Source of the DNA: Thuidium tamariscinum
Taxonomy: Eukaryota > Streptophyta > Bryopsida > Hypnales > Thuidiaceae
Length of the DNA stretch: 64,000 nt
Reading direction: 5' to 3'
Assembly: GCA_947034885.2 (NCBI GenBank)
Contig: OX344753.2
Coordinates: 29,902,689-29,966,688, forward strand
The notes beneath the pieces were generated by a model. That model was not told where the DNA came from, ran no database searches, and saw only the letters and a program-made list of their open reading frames with translations. Positions 61,171 through 64,000 of the stretch are shown here, piece after piece (position 1 is the first letter of the stretch; each line of letters starts with the position of its first letter). Made by a program: the position numbers and the translations under genes.

Positions 61171-61755
61171 TTTGACATCTTCCAAATTTTCCCGAGTTAT
61201 TTACAAAAGTGACCTATTTGTATGATATCTTGAGAACCTTTTCATCATGGTGGCTAGGGTTGCTTTTAGAAACACCAAGTTTTGATGGCTTAAGAATTGA
61301 TAGTTTGTTTATATGGTCTGATTGGTGTCCAAAACAATGCATACTAAAAGAATTTGGAATGTTTGTTTGACTCCCAACAAATTTCCAAGTTCCTTCAAAA
61401 ATTGTAGACAATTAGACTAATAAATCAAATCAAATGCCTATTTAGACAATTTTAAGTATTGTATTTTTAGCTCTAAATTTTTTGATTGGCACTTTATAAA
61501 CCACCATATTGGTTCACACTTTATAGTTTATGAAAGCAAAACAAATAGTCAAGAACATGTGTTACAAAGTAGTAGAATTTGTGAATAAATCTAAAATACA
61601 AATTGAAGAGTGTTCCATTAGATGATGATTGGAGCTTTAGAAATTTAATATGAAAGTTTAAGAAAGGCAATTAGAAAAATTAAAGGAAGAAAGCCTACAT
61701 AAAAATGAAAATTTAATTAAATACAAAAAAAAAGTTAGTAAAAGTAAAATTACTA
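61171..61755. other. AT-rich spacer, nothing recognised
   Basis: No feature seen. Confidence 0.4.
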
Positions 61756-62687
61756 TTAACCCCTAAAGTTCTTTGACTATGTTCTCACCAAAAATGCTCC
61801 AAAACTGCCATTTCTAGTACAAGTACCAATTTTTTGAAAAATATCGTTTTTTGACACATATAACTACAGGATCTTGTAGTACTCTAGTTTGAGAATAAGT
61901 GGGAAAAATTTCAGAAATTTCCACCATGTAGATTGCAAGATATTAGTGTTTGAAGTGGCAAAAATCCTTTTTTTGGCCCTGCGAAAAACCGGGCAGCTGC
62001 ACTTCATAAAGTCATATCATTATGAAAAAATGTCCAAAGTGGTTGTGCTTCTTTGGATTCATTTTTCAAGGCAAGTTGGCTACATACATGAAAATTTTCA
62101 GATCATTTGGAGTTGTATAACATATAGTAAAAAAATAGTAAGTAGAAAGAAGTAGAGAATGATTCAAAATACTAAATTGTTAATAAATAAGTTATAAAAT
62201 TAAAAAATTCCAATCCAAATGGTTGAATTGTTGTTATAAACAATCTACATCCAATAGCATTATTTTTTTTCAAAAATATTGAAATTTCAGTAAAATAAAG
62301 GACTTCAAAGTGTTTTTTTGGTGTAGGGATTCCATAACTGCCCACGAACTAAAAAGCCTCATAACTTTCATCTTAACTATTGAAATGCAATGATTCAAAG
62401 CTTTTTGAGTATATATAAATCTGAAGAACAAATTTAAAATTTTTATTTCTTAAAGAAGTGATTTTTTCATATCTGCCCGGACTGCCCAAGTTGAGAAACA
62501 AACAACATATTATGCAATAACTTTTTACTCATATTTCCAAATGTCATGAAATTTGTGCATATAAAAGATATTCCTTGTCCCCACATTCTATTAAAATTTC
62601 AGCCCAAAATATGCAACTCTCCAGTCACACGTACCTGCCCAAAATTTCTATGTTGCCAAAAACGCATGTTGGTCCTTTAGGGGTTAA
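61756..62687 (+). mobile_element. Family B TIR element, copy 4 (932 bp)
   Basis: Best-preserved ends of the family: TTAACCCCTAAAG at the left and CTTTAGGGGTTAA at the right, a perfect 13-bp TIR. It is collinear with 51290-52239. An 88-codon frame (61889-62155) also opens partly in that copy (51432-51617), but stops differ and codons do not look conserved, so it is not called a gene. Confidence 0.85.
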
Positions 62688-62952
62688 AACCATCAAAATA
62701 GTAAAGAAAATGCAAAAATAGGAAGTCTATATGAAATTAGAATGAAAAAAATAATAAATTAGAGAGTCCTACAACAATTTAGTATTGTTTTGCACCAATT
62801 TGGTACTCTTTACTGAAAAATAATGTTTTTACATTAATTTGGTAGTAGATGAATGTTATTAAGTTAATTAATCTGTTGGATTTTTTTATTAGAAGAGTTT
62901 TAGGTTTTTGAGCTCTCTCTTGCTCTCCTCTTTCATGCTTTATATGTGCACT

Positions 62953-63257
62953 ATAAGAGATTTTCTTCCATAGTTGAGAGACTGCGAGTTCTCGGACTGT
63001 GGGAACTCGCTGCAGCAGCTGATCAGCAGTTGATCTGATGTGGCACAGAGACTGCCACATCAGATAATAATATTTTATTAAATTAAAAAAATATTTTTTT
63101 AATAAAAAATATTTTATTTATATTTATTTTTTATTATTTTTTCATTTTTTTAATAATTTTATTTTTTTAATAATTTTTTAATAATTTTTTGTTCTGATCA
63201 GCAGGGCTGGTTCACAGAAATGGGGAACAAGGCTGAAACAGTCTCTCAACACCCCCG
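62953..63257. mobile_element. Family D MITE, copy 2 (right end eroded)
   Basis: Starts ATAAGAGATTTT, then 'gagactgcgagttctcggac', 'gactgccacatcagataata', an AT-rich core, and 'ctgaaacagtctctcaac', matching 52336-52694 block by block. The final AAATCCTCTTAT is missing or unrecognisable. Confidence 0.7.
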
Positions 63258-64000
63258 AAAAAAATACAGTGTATTTTTGGAAATTTTTGGATGAAAAGTG
63301 AGAAAATGAACAAAAAAACACTAGACCAATTAATGACTGTAAGGGATTAGAATAGGATCATAGGCAATATGTTGATTAGATTTTCACTCTTTTAGGAAGA
63401 AATAGGTGAAAAAAATGGAGTTTATTAGATTAGATTAGAGGTTGAATTAGAAAACATGGAGAAAATTTAGATTTTGAGAATTGCCTGCGAAGTCAACAAT
63501 GCTAGTATATGAGTATGAAAATGTGATCATGTGAGCCTTGAGTACATATATAAATAGATATAATACCACTATTAAAAGTGTTTATAACATAAACACCCAT
63601 AATATAGGTATTTATAACATGAATACACTATAAGTATACAAGATTTTTTTAATAAAGACACTTATATTATAGGTATATAGTCTTTTAGTCTCATAGGCTC
63701 ACACTTTTAAGCTCACATAAAAGCACTCTTCCCTGTAAAATTACCAACTTTGAAGAGCTGCCATGGTAGGCAAATAGTACCTTGCATCATTTTGAATTCT
63801 TTGGGGGATAAAGATGATCAAGTTAGCTTTTTAAAAAGATAAAATTCAATCAATTTGAAGCTAGTTCAAGGAAATGATGGTTGTTTTTGTTTTGTACAAA
63901 GAAGTGTGCTATTGTGGCAAATTGAAACTCGTAACAACTAGATTTCCAAAGAGTTACAGTTTACCAAATTTAGAACAAATATGAAGAGATGGTTGCCAAT
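63258..64000. other. AT-rich DNA, nothing recognised
   Basis: A short irregular repeat of 'tataacatgaatac' / 'tataacataaacac' type occurs at about 63575-63680. No gene evidence up to the window edge. Confidence 0.4.

Overview
The window reads as nuclear DNA of a land plant. Three spliced genes can be rebuilt exon by exon, and all three match plant families: Mediator subunit 18 (MED18), an MSL1-type mechanosensitive channel of the MscS family, and a large PQBP1-like protein with two WW domains. Introns have GT-AG borders and run from about 100 bp to 1.8 kb. The DNA between genes is very AT-rich and full of diverged terminal-inverted-repeat (TIR) elements. I cannot name the clade; a bryophyte or another early-diverging plant is a guess.

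Layout. 1-6990: a pyrimidine-rich tandem array, a 0.94 kb TIR element and a short MITE in AT-rich DNA. 7058-10310 (minus): MED18 in a GC-richer island reaching about 11 kb. 11-22 kb: no gene; two copies of a 4-bp-target-site TIR family and two back-to-back foldback elements built from tandem repeats of about 175 bp. 22183-25081: a CACTA transposon with perfect ends and a 3-bp target-site duplication, carrying other elements inside. 26927-30977 (minus): the MSL1-like gene. 31-40.7 kb: AT-rich DNA with small duplications. 41194-48739 (plus): the PQBP1-like gene, flanked by a directly repeated segment of about 0.55 kb. 49.6-64 kb: mostly repeats, including two cases in which a TIR element has inserted into an older copy of its own family, plus an unexplained GC-rich block at 57.6-59.1 kb.

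The genes are not an operon and I infer no shared pathway. MED18 (transcription) and the PQBP1-like protein (pre-mRNA splicing) are nuclear housekeeping factors; the MSL1-like channel is expected in the mitochondrial inner membrane. I found no CRISPR array, rRNA or intact tRNA gene. The most notable content is the transposon archaeology: five recurring non-autonomous families (called A, B, C, D and foldbacks here), whose ends, target duplications and nesting order can be read directly from the sequence. All alignments were made by eye; no database search was possible.
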